A DNA stretch of 64,000 nt from NCBI GenBank assembly GCA_002839375.1, contig PGXY01000009.1, forward strand, positions 128,080 to 192,079, in the 5' to 3' direction. Shown here in pieces: positions 15,609-23,685 of the stretch. The stretch comes from Spirochaetae bacterium HGW-Spirochaetae-1. GTDB taxonomy: Bacteria > Spirochaetota > UBA4802 > UBA5550. The number at the start of each line of letters is the position of its first letter. Within the stretch, counting starts at the first letter, position 1. The notes under the pieces are model-generated. The model worked only from the letters and a program-made list of their open reading frames with translations. It had not been told where the DNA came from and did not search any database. Both the position numbers and the translations under genes were made by a program.

Positions 15609-16841
15609 ATGATGAGCAATTGGTCCATTAAGGGAGTCGAAGTTTTAACACCGGATGAACATTTAAAGGATGCTGCGGTTACCATGGAAAGGGACCTGAT
15701 TGCCAATGTGGCCCGCAAGTCCCCGACCGCTGATATTGCTATGGAAATTGAGGGAGGGATACTTATACCGGGCCTTATCAACTCCCATGATCATCTTCTT
15801 GGTACGTACTATCCCAAGGTGGGTAACGGTCCCTATGAAAACTGGCTTCCCTGGGATAACGATCTGAAAAGTTCTCCATTATATCAGGAGCGCCAGCAGA
15901 TTGAAAACCGCGACCTTTATCTCCTGGGAGCCTACCGGAACCTGGTTTCGGGCGTTACCACCGTTTCAGACCACATTCCGCATTTTGTAGCTCAGCCATA
16001 TTATGATATGCTTCCGGTTAAGGCCATACGTGAGTATTCGTTGGCGCATTCCATTGCCAGCTTTGCCCTGGCCTGGGGTGGTGAGATATCCGACGAGTAC
16101 AAGAAAGCCGTTGAAGAAGGGCTTCCTTTTATTACACATATAGCCGAAGGCTTTGACTCTGAAACGCGAAGGGACCTGGAGACACTGATCTCCCGGGGAG
16201 GTCTGGGTGATCATTCAGTCCTGGTCCATGGCATAGCCTTCAGCGACTCCGATATGGATAAAATAAAAAAGGCCGGTGCATCGGTGGTCTGGTGCGGTGA
16301 TTCCAATACCTTTATGTTCGACAAAACGACCAATATCAAGATGCTTTTGGACAAGGGAATCAATGTATGCATCGGTACCGATTCGCCCATGTCAGGAGGT
16401 TTGAACCTCCTAAGTGAAATGAGGTTTGACAGGGATCTGTATAAAAAACTTTACAGCAAGGATCTCTCTGACGCAACAATACTGAAGATGGTGACGACCA
16501 ATCCTGCAAGGGCCTTCTGGCTGAAGAACAATGGCAGGGTGCAGAAGGGCTGTATCGCAGACATGGTTGTTTTCAGAAACAAGGGAGGCAAACCCGAGAG
16601 TTCGGTTGTAAACGCGGAGCTGAAAGATGTTCTTCTCATTGTGATAGACGGACTTCCCGTGTACGGTTCGGCCCGGTATGCCGAGACGTTTGATGAACTG
16701 GGGATACTATATCAGCATATAAATTTGGACGGGGAGGATAAGATCATCATCGGCGATCTTATCGGGCTGTTGAAACGTATCAGCCGCGCCGTGGGATTTA
16801 AAAAGACATATCCATTCCTGCCGGTGGAATTCGACTTTTAA
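15609..16841 (+). CDS. Amidohydrolase-superfamily protein
   Basis: This 410-residue metal-dependent hydrolase belongs to the cytosine deaminase/chlorohydrolase-like branch of the amidohydrolase superfamily. The metal ligands expected for a mononuclear enzyme are visible: His60 and His62 in INSHDHLLG, His177 in FITHIAEG, His207 in VLVHG, and Asp258 in IGTDSP. The small N- and C-terminal parts form the usual composite beta-sandwich. Such enzymes deaminate or hydrolyse ring nitrogen compounds such as S-adenosylhomocysteine, guanine or hydantoins; the substrate is not readable here. The stop is 18 bases before the cyclic-nucleotide-binding TPR gene, so the two may be transcribed together. Confidence 0.85.
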   Translation: MMSNWSIKGVEVLTPDEHLKDAAVTMERDLIANVARKSPTADIAMEIEGGILIPGLINSHDHLLGTYYPKVGNGPYENWLPWDNDLKSSPLYQERQQIENRDLYLLGAYRNLVSGVTTVSDHIPHFVAQPYYDMLPVKAIREYSLAHSIASFALAWGGEISDEYKKAVEEGLPFITHIAEGFDSETRRDLETLISRGGLGDHSVLVHGIAFSDSDMDKIKKAGASVVWCGDSNTFMFDKTTNIKMLLDKGINVCIGTDSPMSGGLNLLSEMRFDRDLYKKLYSKDLSDATILKMVTTNPARAFWLKNNGRVQKGCIADMVVFRNKGGKPESSVVNAELKDVLLIVIDGLPVYGSARYAETFDELGILYQHINLDGEDKIIIGDLIGLLKRISRAVGFKKTYPFLPVEFDF

Positions 16842-16859
16842 GCTGTTGGGGGATTTTTA

Positions 16860-18041
16860 ATGGCAAATGGTTCAGCAAATCAGAGTGGTATCGTTACCCG
16901 GCAATATAAATCCGGTTCAATCATATATTTCGAAAATGATAAGAGCGAATATATCTATATCCTGAAAGCAGGCAGGGTCATTCTCACTTCCATCAAGCTC
17001 GACACGGGTGAAGAGGTGAAGGAGGATGTGCGGCACGGTGAATTCTTCGGCGTGAAATCCGCCCTGGGGCGCTATCCACGGGAGGAAACTGCCCAGACCA
17101 TCGGAGAGACAACGGTCCTGGTGCTCAGACTTGCCGATTTCGAAAGGCTGATCTTAAAAAATGTTAATGTAGTAAGGAAAATGCTCCGGGTCTTCAGCAA
17201 TCAACTCCGGAAGATACACAAGATGGTGCGGTCTGCACTTGGCGAGGGAGATAACGTCAGTCCCGCCCAGGAGCTTTTCAGAATCGGCGAATATTATTAC
17301 CATGCCGGTGTGTACAAGCAGGCAATGTATGCGTACAAGAAATATATGGAGCACTATCCCGACACAGAATATGCGGCCCAGGCAATGCAGCGTATAAAGG
17401 AGATCAGTTCGGGACAGGTTTCCCCGGGCAGTGTTAATATGGATTTTTCCGAAACTGCTGTTTCCGCTAAAAGCGACTCGCATGATATGAGTGATTTTAC
17501 CCTGGAATCGGAGCACGAAGAGGCTCCTGATTTTAATGGCGACGTGGAAGACGGCAAAGCGTCCATCTCCGATGAGATGGACGACTTCCTTTCCGATGAC
17601 GCAGGCCTGGGTGATCTCGATGATTTTTCATTTGATGAACCAGCGGGTAAAAAAGGGGCTAAGAGCGCAGAGCAGAAGTTCGCAGAAGCGGATTCGCTTT
17701 TCAAGAACAATAAACTGGCTGAAGCCCTGCAACTGTACGAGGATGTTCTCAATTCAGGGCAGGCAACTGATGACAACATTCTGGGGCGTGTCTACCTGGG
17801 GATGGGAAAATGTCACGGCAGGCTGGGGCAGCAGAAGGCCGCCATGGAAAATTACAGCACTATCATAAAACAATATGGCAGCTCCCCATATGTGAAAAAC
17901 GCTTTTTTTGAAATAGCGGCAATGTTTGAATCGGCTCGTCAGAAGGACAAGGCGGTCATGTATTATAAAAAAGCGGCATCAATGTCACCCAGGGACGCTG
18001 TGAGTGAACAAGCCATGATGAAAGTCAAGCAACTACAATAG
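16860..18041 (+). CDS. Cyclic-nucleotide-binding domain protein with TPR repeats
   Basis: A 393-residue protein: a CRP-type cyclic-nucleotide-binding fold (about 12-125), a first TPR-like pair (about 138-185), an acidic low-complexity linker rich in Asp, Glu and Ser (about 195-262), and a C-terminal TPR array (about 265-390). It has no DNA-binding helix-turn-helix, so it is probably a scaffold or sensor. GxxGE-type phosphate-binding residues are only partly kept (RHGEFFGVKSALG), so ligand binding is uncertain. It lies 16 bases before a full Crp-like regulator gene with a similar sensor domain, suggesting shared signalling. This domain pairing is seen in spirochaetes. Confidence 0.85.
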   Translation: MANGSANQSGIVTRQYKSGSIIYFENDKSEYIYILKAGRVILTSIKLDTGEEVKEDVRHGEFFGVKSALGRYPREETAQTIGETTVLVLRLADFERLILKNVNVVRKMLRVFSNQLRKIHKMVRSALGEGDNVSPAQELFRIGEYYYHAGVYKQAMYAYKKYMEHYPDTEYAAQAMQRIKEISSGQVSPGSVNMDFSETAVSAKSDSHDMSDFTLESEHEEAPDFNGDVEDGKASISDEMDDFLSDDAGLGDLDDFSFDEPAGKKGAKSAEQKFAEADSLFKNNKLAEALQLYEDVLNSGQATDDNILGRVYLGMGKCHGRLGQQKAAMENYSTIIKQYGSSPYVKNAFFEIAAMFESARQKDKAVMYYKKAASMSPRDAVSEQAMMKVKQLQ

Positions 18042-18057
18042 GGCAGGTGGATCCTAC

Positions 18058-18702
18058 ATGATACTGGATGATAATTTTTTCGAGAAATTCGGTGTGGAAT
18101 ACGCCCCTAACGAGATCATTTTCTGTGAGTTCGAACCAGGAAATGAATTCTATTTTGTCCAGGCCGGACGGGTGAAAATCGTCAAAGTTATCAATAATCG
18201 GGAAAAAACCCTGGATGTCCTTGGAACCGGAGATGTCTTCGGAGAGATGTCTATTCTTGAAGAGGAGCCCCGCTCCGCTACAGCCATCGCCATGGATAGG
18301 GTAAAGCTCCTGAAGTTTCATCGGGATAATTTTGATACGCTTTTACAGGGCAATCCGCAGCTTGCCTATAAACTGCTCCTCATATTCTCCAAGAGGATCT
18401 ATGATGCCAAGAGAAGGCTCATGATACTCCTCCTCGAGGAACCGCAGCTGAAAGTCATGGATGTGCTTATTATGCTGGCGGAACAGGATCCGCATCTGGA
18501 TGTGCAAAACGAGATTTCCCTGCCTGTAACCGCCCAGCAGGTTGCCAGTTGGGCCGGTATGGCTGATACGGAAGTTCAGAAACAGTTGAACCATCTGAAC
18601 CAGATCGATAAGATAGTTCTCTATGCAGACAGGATAGTGGTGCGAAACATACGGGATTTTCAGCGCATGGTGACCTCAAGACGTAAAAATATGTATTCAT
18701 AA
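18058..18702 (+). CDS. Crp/Fnr-family transcriptional regulator
   Basis: A 214-residue regulator with an N-terminal cyclic-nucleotide-binding domain (about 10-125, with VLGTGDVFGEMSILEEEPRSATA matching the CRP phosphate-binding cassette, including GE and RSA), a dimerisation helix (about 110-140) and a C-terminal winged helix (about 150-205, LPVTAQQVASWAGMADTEVQ as the HTH). The Arg-Ser-Ala triplet suggests that it can bind a cyclic nucleotide. No Fnr-type Cys cluster is present. A GGCAGGTGG site precedes the ATG. It follows the cyclic-nucleotide-binding TPR gene, and tRNA-Arg lies downstream. Confidence 0.9.
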   Translation: MILDDNFFEKFGVEYAPNEIIFCEFEPGNEFYFVQAGRVKIVKVINNREKTLDVLGTGDVFGEMSILEEEPRSATAIAMDRVKLLKFHRDNFDTLLQGNPQLAYKLLLIFSKRIYDAKRRLMILLLEEPQLKVMDVLIMLAEQDPHLDVQNEISLPVTAQQVASWAGMADTEVQKQLNHLNQIDKIVLYADRIVVRNIRDFQRMVTSRRKNMYS

Positions 18703-18787
18703 TGCACCTGTTCTCATTTTTTTCTTGCTAAAATACACGCAAAACTTAGTTTGATCCTCGGACGGAATAGTTGCCGTCCATACTTAC

Positions 18788-18861
18788 GCTCCCGTAGCTC
18801 AGGTGGATAGAGCAGTGGTTTCCTAAACCATGTGTCGGTGGTTCGAGTCCTCCCGGGAGCG
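18788..18861 (+). tRNA. tRNA-Arg(CCU)
   Basis: A full cloverleaf: acceptor GCTCCCG (18788-18794) with CGGGAGC (18854-18860), D-arm GCTC/GAGC, anticodon arm GTGGT/ACCAT with loop TTCCTAA (anticodon CCT at 18822-18824, decoding AGG), five-base variable loop, and T-arm with loop TTCGAGT. The T-stem has a central T-T mismatch (GGTGG/CCTCC). CCA is not encoded; the discriminator G is followed by CA and a T-run that may end transcription. Confidence 0.93.
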
Positions 18862-18985
18862 CATTTTTTTAAAATAACCGGTGAACGGTTTTCTTTGCTC
18901 ATTTTCGGTGTATATTTATAACAAGGGATTTATGACAGTAAATAAGCGGTAATCACCGCTATTTTTTTTATCCGGAGCATGGTGT

Positions 18986-20056
18986 ATGGAAGACAAACTG
19001 CGTCGATTGCATGAACGCTTCAAAAATCTCGATGAAGAACTGGTAAGACCCGAAACTATCGGGGATCAGAAAAAATTCAGAGATCTGAACAAAGAACGAT
19101 CGCACCTTGCCCCTATCATCAATACCTACGAAGAATATCTGAAGGCAAAAAAGGAATTGGCTGATTCGTCGGAACTTCTCAAGATAGAGGAAGACGGCGA
19201 AATGGCATCCATGCTTGAGGATGAAATAATCGGGTTGAAAGAGCGCATTGAAAAAATGAAAGAAGAGCTGATTCTCCAGCTCCTTCCCAGGGACCCTAAT
19301 GATGGAAAGGATGTGATCATGGAAATCAGGGCCGGCACCGGCGGCGAGGAAGCTGCACTTTTTGTATCCGATCTGTTCCGAATGTACAACCGGTATGCTG
19401 ACGCGAAGGGATGGAAGGTAGAGTTTATCGAGGGCAATTCCACGGAGATCGGCGGTTACAAGGAGGTCATTTTTTCGGTCCGCAGTGAAGAAGCCCATGG
19501 AAGACTCAAATTCGAGTCGGGGACCCACCGGGTCCAGCGTGTTCCCACCACTGAATCGGGAGGGCGGATACACACCTCGGCGGTAACCGTGGCCGTAATG
19601 CCCGAGGCCGAAGAGGGTGAGATAACCATTGATCCCAACGAAATAAGAGTCGATGTCTATCGTGCCTCCGGCCATGGCGGGCAGAGTGTTAATACTACGG
19701 ACTCGGCTGTGCGGATAACACATATCCCTACGGGTATGGTTGTGACATGTCAGGATGAAAAATCGCAGCTTAAAAACAAAACCAAAGCATTGCGTGTGCT
19801 CAGGGCGCGCCTGTATGAGAAGGAAATGTCTGAGCGGATGAAAAAGGAATCGGACATAAGGAAATCACAAATAGGATCCGGGGACAGAAGCGAGCGCATT
19901 CGCACATATAATTTCCCGCAGTCGCGGGTCACCGACCATCGGATCGGGCTTACGCTGCATTCTCTTGAAAGCTTTCTCGCCGGAGAGATCGATGAGGTTG
20001 TGGATGCTCTGCAGAAGCATGAAATCGAATTACTCCTGAAAGACGTGAACAATTGA
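18986..20056 (+). CDS. prfA: Peptide chain release factor 1
   Basis: This 356-residue class I release factor recognises UAA and UAG in the ribosomal A site and triggers peptide release. The tripeptide at 187-189 (PTT, the PxT form) marks RF1 rather than RF2, which has SPF. The GGQ catalytic motif is at 231-233, in GHGGQSVNTTDS. The length is as usual. It is followed after 10 bases by prmC, the methyltransferase that modifies the GGQ glutamine, the standard gene pair. RF1 does not read UGA, which matters here because a UGA is used for selenocysteine in the formate dehydrogenase gene. Confidence 0.98.
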   Translation: MEDKLRRLHERFKNLDEELVRPETIGDQKKFRDLNKERSHLAPIINTYEEYLKAKKELADSSELLKIEEDGEMASMLEDEIIGLKERIEKMKEELILQLLPRDPNDGKDVIMEIRAGTGGEEAALFVSDLFRMYNRYADAKGWKVEFIEGNSTEIGGYKEVIFSVRSEEAHGRLKFESGTHRVQRVPTTESGGRIHTSAVTVAVMPEAEEGEITIDPNEIRVDVYRASGHGGQSVNTTDSAVRITHIPTGMVVTCQDEKSQLKNKTKALRVLRARLYEKEMSERMKKESDIRKSQIGSGDRSERIRTYNFPQSRVTDHRIGLTLHSLESFLAGEIDEVVDALQKHEIELLLKDVNN

Positions 20057-20066
20057 GGGCTTACTC

Positions 20067-20894
20067 TTGATACTTGCCGATGTGCTCAGGGAATCAATTG
20101 AAAGGCTGAAATCAGCCGGACTGGAAAATCCTGTTGTTGACGCCGAGGTGCTCATGGCGTACGTTCTCAAAACAGAAAGATTCAAACTCACAATTAACAA
20201 TAAAGAAGAATTGTCCCCCCTGGATATCAAAAAAATCAGGTCTGCCGTTAACCGAAGAATGCAATATGAACCCGTTGCCTATATCACCGGTGTTAAGGAA
20301 TTCTATTCTCTGGAATTCAAGGTAAATCCCGGTGTATTGATACCACGCCCCGAAACCGAACTGCTCGTGGATCTGGCCATATATTACGCTCCCCAGCAGG
20401 GTGTGGTGCTTGACATTGGTACGGGTTCAGGTATTATTGCCGTATCCCTGAAATACTGCAGGAGAGATCTGACTGTGTTCGCGACGGACATTTCAAAAGA
20501 CGCCATCTCCGTGGCCAGAAAAAATGCCAAGGCCATACTGGGCAGGGATCTTCCCCGTTTTTGCCAGGGCGATATTTTCACTCCTGTACAGGGAATGACG
20601 TTCGATCTCATCGTTTCCAATCCTCCCTATGTCGATCCGGGAATGAGGAATGCGCTGCAGAAGGATCTTGCTTATGAGCCCGAGATAGCTCTTTTCAGTG
20701 AAGACAGTGGGAGGGCGGCCATTACGGGCATCATTCATAATAGCAGGCCATTCCTATCCGCGGGCGGAAAACTGCTTCTTGAGATTGGATCAGAGATGAA
20801 AGACTTTGTCATAAAAGAAGGCCGGAAAAAGGGCTTTGCCGTTTCGGTTCTCAATGATTATGGCGGAATGCCCCGTGTTGCCGTACTGCAGTAA
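20067..20894 (+). CDS. prmC: Release factor glutamine methyltransferase
   Basis: A 275-residue AdoMet-dependent methyltransferase that methylates the Gln of the GGQ motif in release factors. Motif I DIGTGSG is at 116-122 and the substrate-binding NPPY at 185-188. The N-terminal helical domain (1-85) contacts the release factor. The start is a TTG at 20067, supported by GAGGG overlapping the prfA stop with seven bases spacing; there is no ATG near the expected N terminus. It is co-transcribed with prfA. Confidence 0.96.
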   Translation: MILADVLRESIERLKSAGLENPVVDAEVLMAYVLKTERFKLTINNKEELSPLDIKKIRSAVNRRMQYEPVAYITGVKEFYSLEFKVNPGVLIPRPETELLVDLAIYYAPQQGVVLDIGTGSGIIAVSLKYCRRDLTVFATDISKDAISVARKNAKAILGRDLPRFCQGDIFTPVQGMTFDLIVSNPPYVDPGMRNALQKDLAYEPEIALFSEDSGRAAITGIIHNSRPFLSAGGKLLLEIGSEMKDFVIKEGRKKGFAVSVLNDYGGMPRVAVLQ

Positions 20895-20911
20895 AATACC
20901 GGGAGGAATGG

Positions 20912-22246
20912 ATGACCATTTTACTCGACCAGCTTAAGAAAATCTCCACTTTTGCCTTTTTATTGGCGATTCTTTTTTTTGTCAATATCCTGTTTAATGT
21001 CAATTTTAAATGGAGCGGTATATCGCTCATTGTTCGTGTTTATATTTTTCTATTTTCCTTTTTCATGATATACAATTTTTCCCTCATCGAAATTGAAGAA
21101 AAAAAGAAGGAGTATCGTGAAAAATATGGCCGCCTGGGGGCCTACTATCTGTTTGTCGCAGCCAGGCTTGTTCCCTTTGTTATCATCTATGCCATAACGG
21201 TCATATTCACCCTCATTGATTATATAGGCCGCCCCGGCTGGTTTATAAATTCAATCATCGATCTTCTAAAAGGCAAGTACGCCAACATGGTCATTTATTC
21301 ATTGATCCTGCTTATCATTTTGAAGATACGACGGGACCCCTTGATAACCATACCCCTGTTCCTGGCGGCGTCCATGTTTTACCTGTTGGTCCTGGACAAG
21401 ATGATATACAATTATTCTTCCGAAGGAATAGCCATCTCTATAATAAAAATAGTCAAATATATTATGTTCGTGTTCCTTCTCATATTTGAATTTTTTTTTG
21501 AGAAAAAGAAGATAAAGATTCCCGCTATTGTCGGTACTATTTTCGGTATATTAATCCATTGCATTGTTACTGTGCTGATATATCTATTTTATATTTTTTC
21601 ACCGGCCGGATCTCATGCGCAGTTAAAATCAGCGCGGCTTCTTCTTCATTCAGGTTTTTCCTTTCCCTTTACCACGATGGTTGATGAGGCAAGAAAACAA
21701 AAAGCCCCCTATGTCGTAAGGGATGTCATTACCTACTCGGAGCTCTATAAACTAAAAATAAACATGAGTGATGGCGAATGGGAAAATATAATAAGTGAAT
21801 CTTCCCTGGCAACGGTAGAATTAATCTGCACTTATCTCATGGACATGAATAAACTCCTGTCCTATGAGGTACTGATGGCATATGCGGAAAAAAAATCCAG
21901 CATTCATGACAAGCAGCTGGCAATATCGGAGCATTTTGTGAAATATATGGCTCTGTATGTGCCCGATAAAAGGGAGGACTTTCAAAACAGAATCAGCAGG
22001 GGAAATATAGTTCTCATGCTCTGGGGTATACAGGTTCTTGGAGAAGCCAGGAGTAGAGAGTCCATGCCCTTCCTTATAAACTGCCTTACGGATATGAACA
22101 CCGAGATTTCTGTTGCCGCATACAGGACGCTTACTGAGATTACGGGCATAGATCCTGCGCAAAAGGAAAATTTTCATGCCAATATCCCGGCCGTAATCGG
22201 GAGATTCAGACAGTTTTATCTGGACTACCGCAAAGGTCTTCAATAG
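20912..22246 (+). CDS. Polytopic membrane protein with HEAT-like C terminus
   Basis: A 444-residue protein. About six hydrophobic segments lie in the first 235 residues (around 10-30, 32-50, 80-105, 128-142, 148-170, 177-195 and 205-230). The rest is soluble and helical, with a HEAT-repeat-like stretch near the end (VLGEARSRESMPFLINCL). HEAT repeats usually serve as protein-binding scaffolds. No known family was recognised. It starts 17 bases after prmC with a GGGAGG site, so it belongs to the prfA-prmC operon. Its 3' end overlaps the 3' end of the opposing nth gene by 41 bases. Confidence 0.8.
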   Translation: MTILLDQLKKISTFAFLLAILFFVNILFNVNFKWSGISLIVRVYIFLFSFFMIYNFSLIEIEEKKKEYREKYGRLGAYYLFVAARLVPFVIIYAITVIFTLIDYIGRPGWFINSIIDLLKGKYANMVIYSLILLIILKIRRDPLITIPLFLAASMFYLLVLDKMIYNYSSEGIAISIIKIVKYIMFVFLLIFEFFFEKKKIKIPAIVGTIFGILIHCIVTVLIYLFYIFSPAGSHAQLKSARLLLHSGFSFPFTTMVDEARKQKAPYVVRDVITYSELYKLKINMSDGEWENIISESSLATVELICTYLMDMNKLLSYEVLMAYAEKKSSIHDKQLAISEHFVKYMALYVPDKREDFQNRISRGNIVLMLWGIQVLGEARSRESMPFLINCLTDMNTEISVAAYRTLTEITGIDPAQKENFHANIPAVIGRFRQFYLDYRKGLQ

Positions 22247-22838
22247 GGCACACGGAACACCGGGGATTCCTTGCGGTACACGTTCTTCTTCCGTGAGCAA
22301 TCAGGATCAAATGGGTTATTTTCCAGCATTTTTCCGGTATGAGGGCCGTAAGTGATTCTTCCACCCTGAAAGGATCTTCCGATCTAATATATGCGAGCCT
22401 GTTGGCAATTCTCATCACATGCGTATCCACGGCCAGGGCGGGGATATCAAAACCCATGGAAAGAATTACGTTGGCTGATTTTCGTCCTACTCCCGGCAGA
22501 GACTCGAGAGCATCTCTTTCGGCCGGGAGGGTACCGTGGAACCGCTCCATGACGGCCCGCGAAAGGGTGATGATGTTTTTTGCCTTATTCCTGTAAAACC
22601 CCGTACTTTTAATGATTGTTTCCACGTCGGGCAGCCTGGCACCGGCCAGGCTGCTGAAATCAGCATATCTGTCGAAGAGCACTGGCGTTACGGCATTGAC
22701 CTGCTTATCCGTGGTCTGGGCTGAAAGGACAACGGCGATGGTCAACTGGTAGAGATTGCCAAAGTGCAGGTCCGGTGTGACCTCACCATACCATGCACGA
22801 AGTCTTTTCTGAATAAGATTTGATTTTTTTCTGTCCAT
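22206..22838 (-). CDS. nth: Endonuclease III
   Basis: This 210-residue DNA glycosylase/AP lyase removes oxidised pyrimidines in base excision repair. The helix-hairpin-helix is LPGVGRKSANV (114-124) with catalytic Lys120, and catalytic Asp138 lies in AVDTHVMR. The [4Fe-4S] ligands Cys187, Cys194, Cys197 and Cys203 have the standard C-x6-C-x2-C-x5-C spacing. It follows rdgB by 12 bases on the same strand; both limit damage from abnormal nucleotides. The end overlaps the convergent membrane-protein gene by 41 bases. Confidence 0.97.
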   Translation of the reverse strand: MDRKKSNLIQKRLRAWYGEVTPDLHFGNLYQLTIAVVLSAQTTDKQVNAVTPVLFDRYADFSSLAGARLPDVETIIKSTGFYRNKAKNIITLSRAVMERFHGTLPAERDALESLPGVGRKSANVILSMGFDIPALAVDTHVMRIANRLAYIRSEDPFRVEESLTALIPEKCWKITHLILIAHGRRTCTARNPRCSVCPIEDLCGSPDKTV

Positions 22839-22850
22839 AGGTGGCAGATC

Positions 22851-23450
22851 TTACTGCTCTTCAGTGAGATTTGCCAGGATTTCCGCGGCCTTTTCCAGGG
22901 CCAGGGCCCTGTGACTGATTTTATTTTTCTCCGACAGGGGGATCTCGGCCATGGTTTTACCATACTGCGGGAGATAAAATACCGGGTCATAACCGAATCC
23001 CTGGTCCCCCGATGGCTCTTGGGCTATAATGCCGCGGCAGATACCCCTCGTCGTGTGACATGTCCCATGGGGGATGGCAATTGCTATGGCGCAGACGAAC
23101 TGTGCATTTCTGTCATCTCCCGAAGATTCCATTTCATGCAGGAGTTTCATATAGCGATCTTTGTCCGTGGTGTTATCTCCGCCGTACCGGGCCGACAACA
23201 CTCCGGGTCTTCCATCCAGTGCATCGACACAGAGACCCGAGTCATCGGACATGGCGGGGAGGCCTGTAAATTCGGCTATTGCCCTGGCTTTTTTTTCTGC
23301 ATTTTCTTCAAAGGTGCTCCCATCCTCATCCACTTCGGGAGGGGACTGAAACTGGTTCAAAGTCAAAAGCTCCAAATTTTCAATATGGGAGAATTTTTCC
23401 TTTATCTCCCTGATTTTGTTTTTATTATGTGTGGCCAGAACAAGTTTCAT
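22851..23450 (-). CDS. rdgB: dITP/XTP pyrophosphatase
   Basis: A 199-residue Ham1/RdgB protein that hydrolyses dITP, XTP and related deaminated nucleoside triphosphates to monophosphates, keeping them out of DNA and RNA. The N-terminal LATHNKNKIREI and the SDDSGLCVDAL...SARYGG motifs are typical. The ATG at 23450 gives the family length and has GGGAG eight bases upstream; a longer in-frame start at 23552 would add 34 residues not found in the family. It forms a two-gene operon with nth. Confidence 0.96.
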   Translation of the reverse strand: MKLVLATHNKNKIREIKEKFSHIENLELLTLNQFQSPPEVDEDGSTFEENAEKKARAIAEFTGLPAMSDDSGLCVDALDGRPGVLSARYGGDNTTDKDRYMKLLHEMESSGDDRNAQFVCAIAIAIPHGTCHTTRGICRGIIAQEPSGDQGFGYDPVFYLPQYGKTMAEIPLSEKNKISHRALALEKAAEILANLTEEQ

Positions 23451-23685
23451 GCCATTATCTCCCGGGGAGCAAGGTAGATGGGAAAGTTGCCGCCCCATGA
23501 TTTTTTCGTAAATATATAAAAACAAATTGAAAATTATTACTGAATATGGCAATAATTATTTTAATTGATCGGTAGTGTTGCGTAGCAAGGCAGAAACGGA
23601 AATTATGAGTATATTGATTGTATAATCACTTGCTCATTTGACTGACTGAAGCGATGAAAATTTACCGGTCCATGAAGTTAAAACA

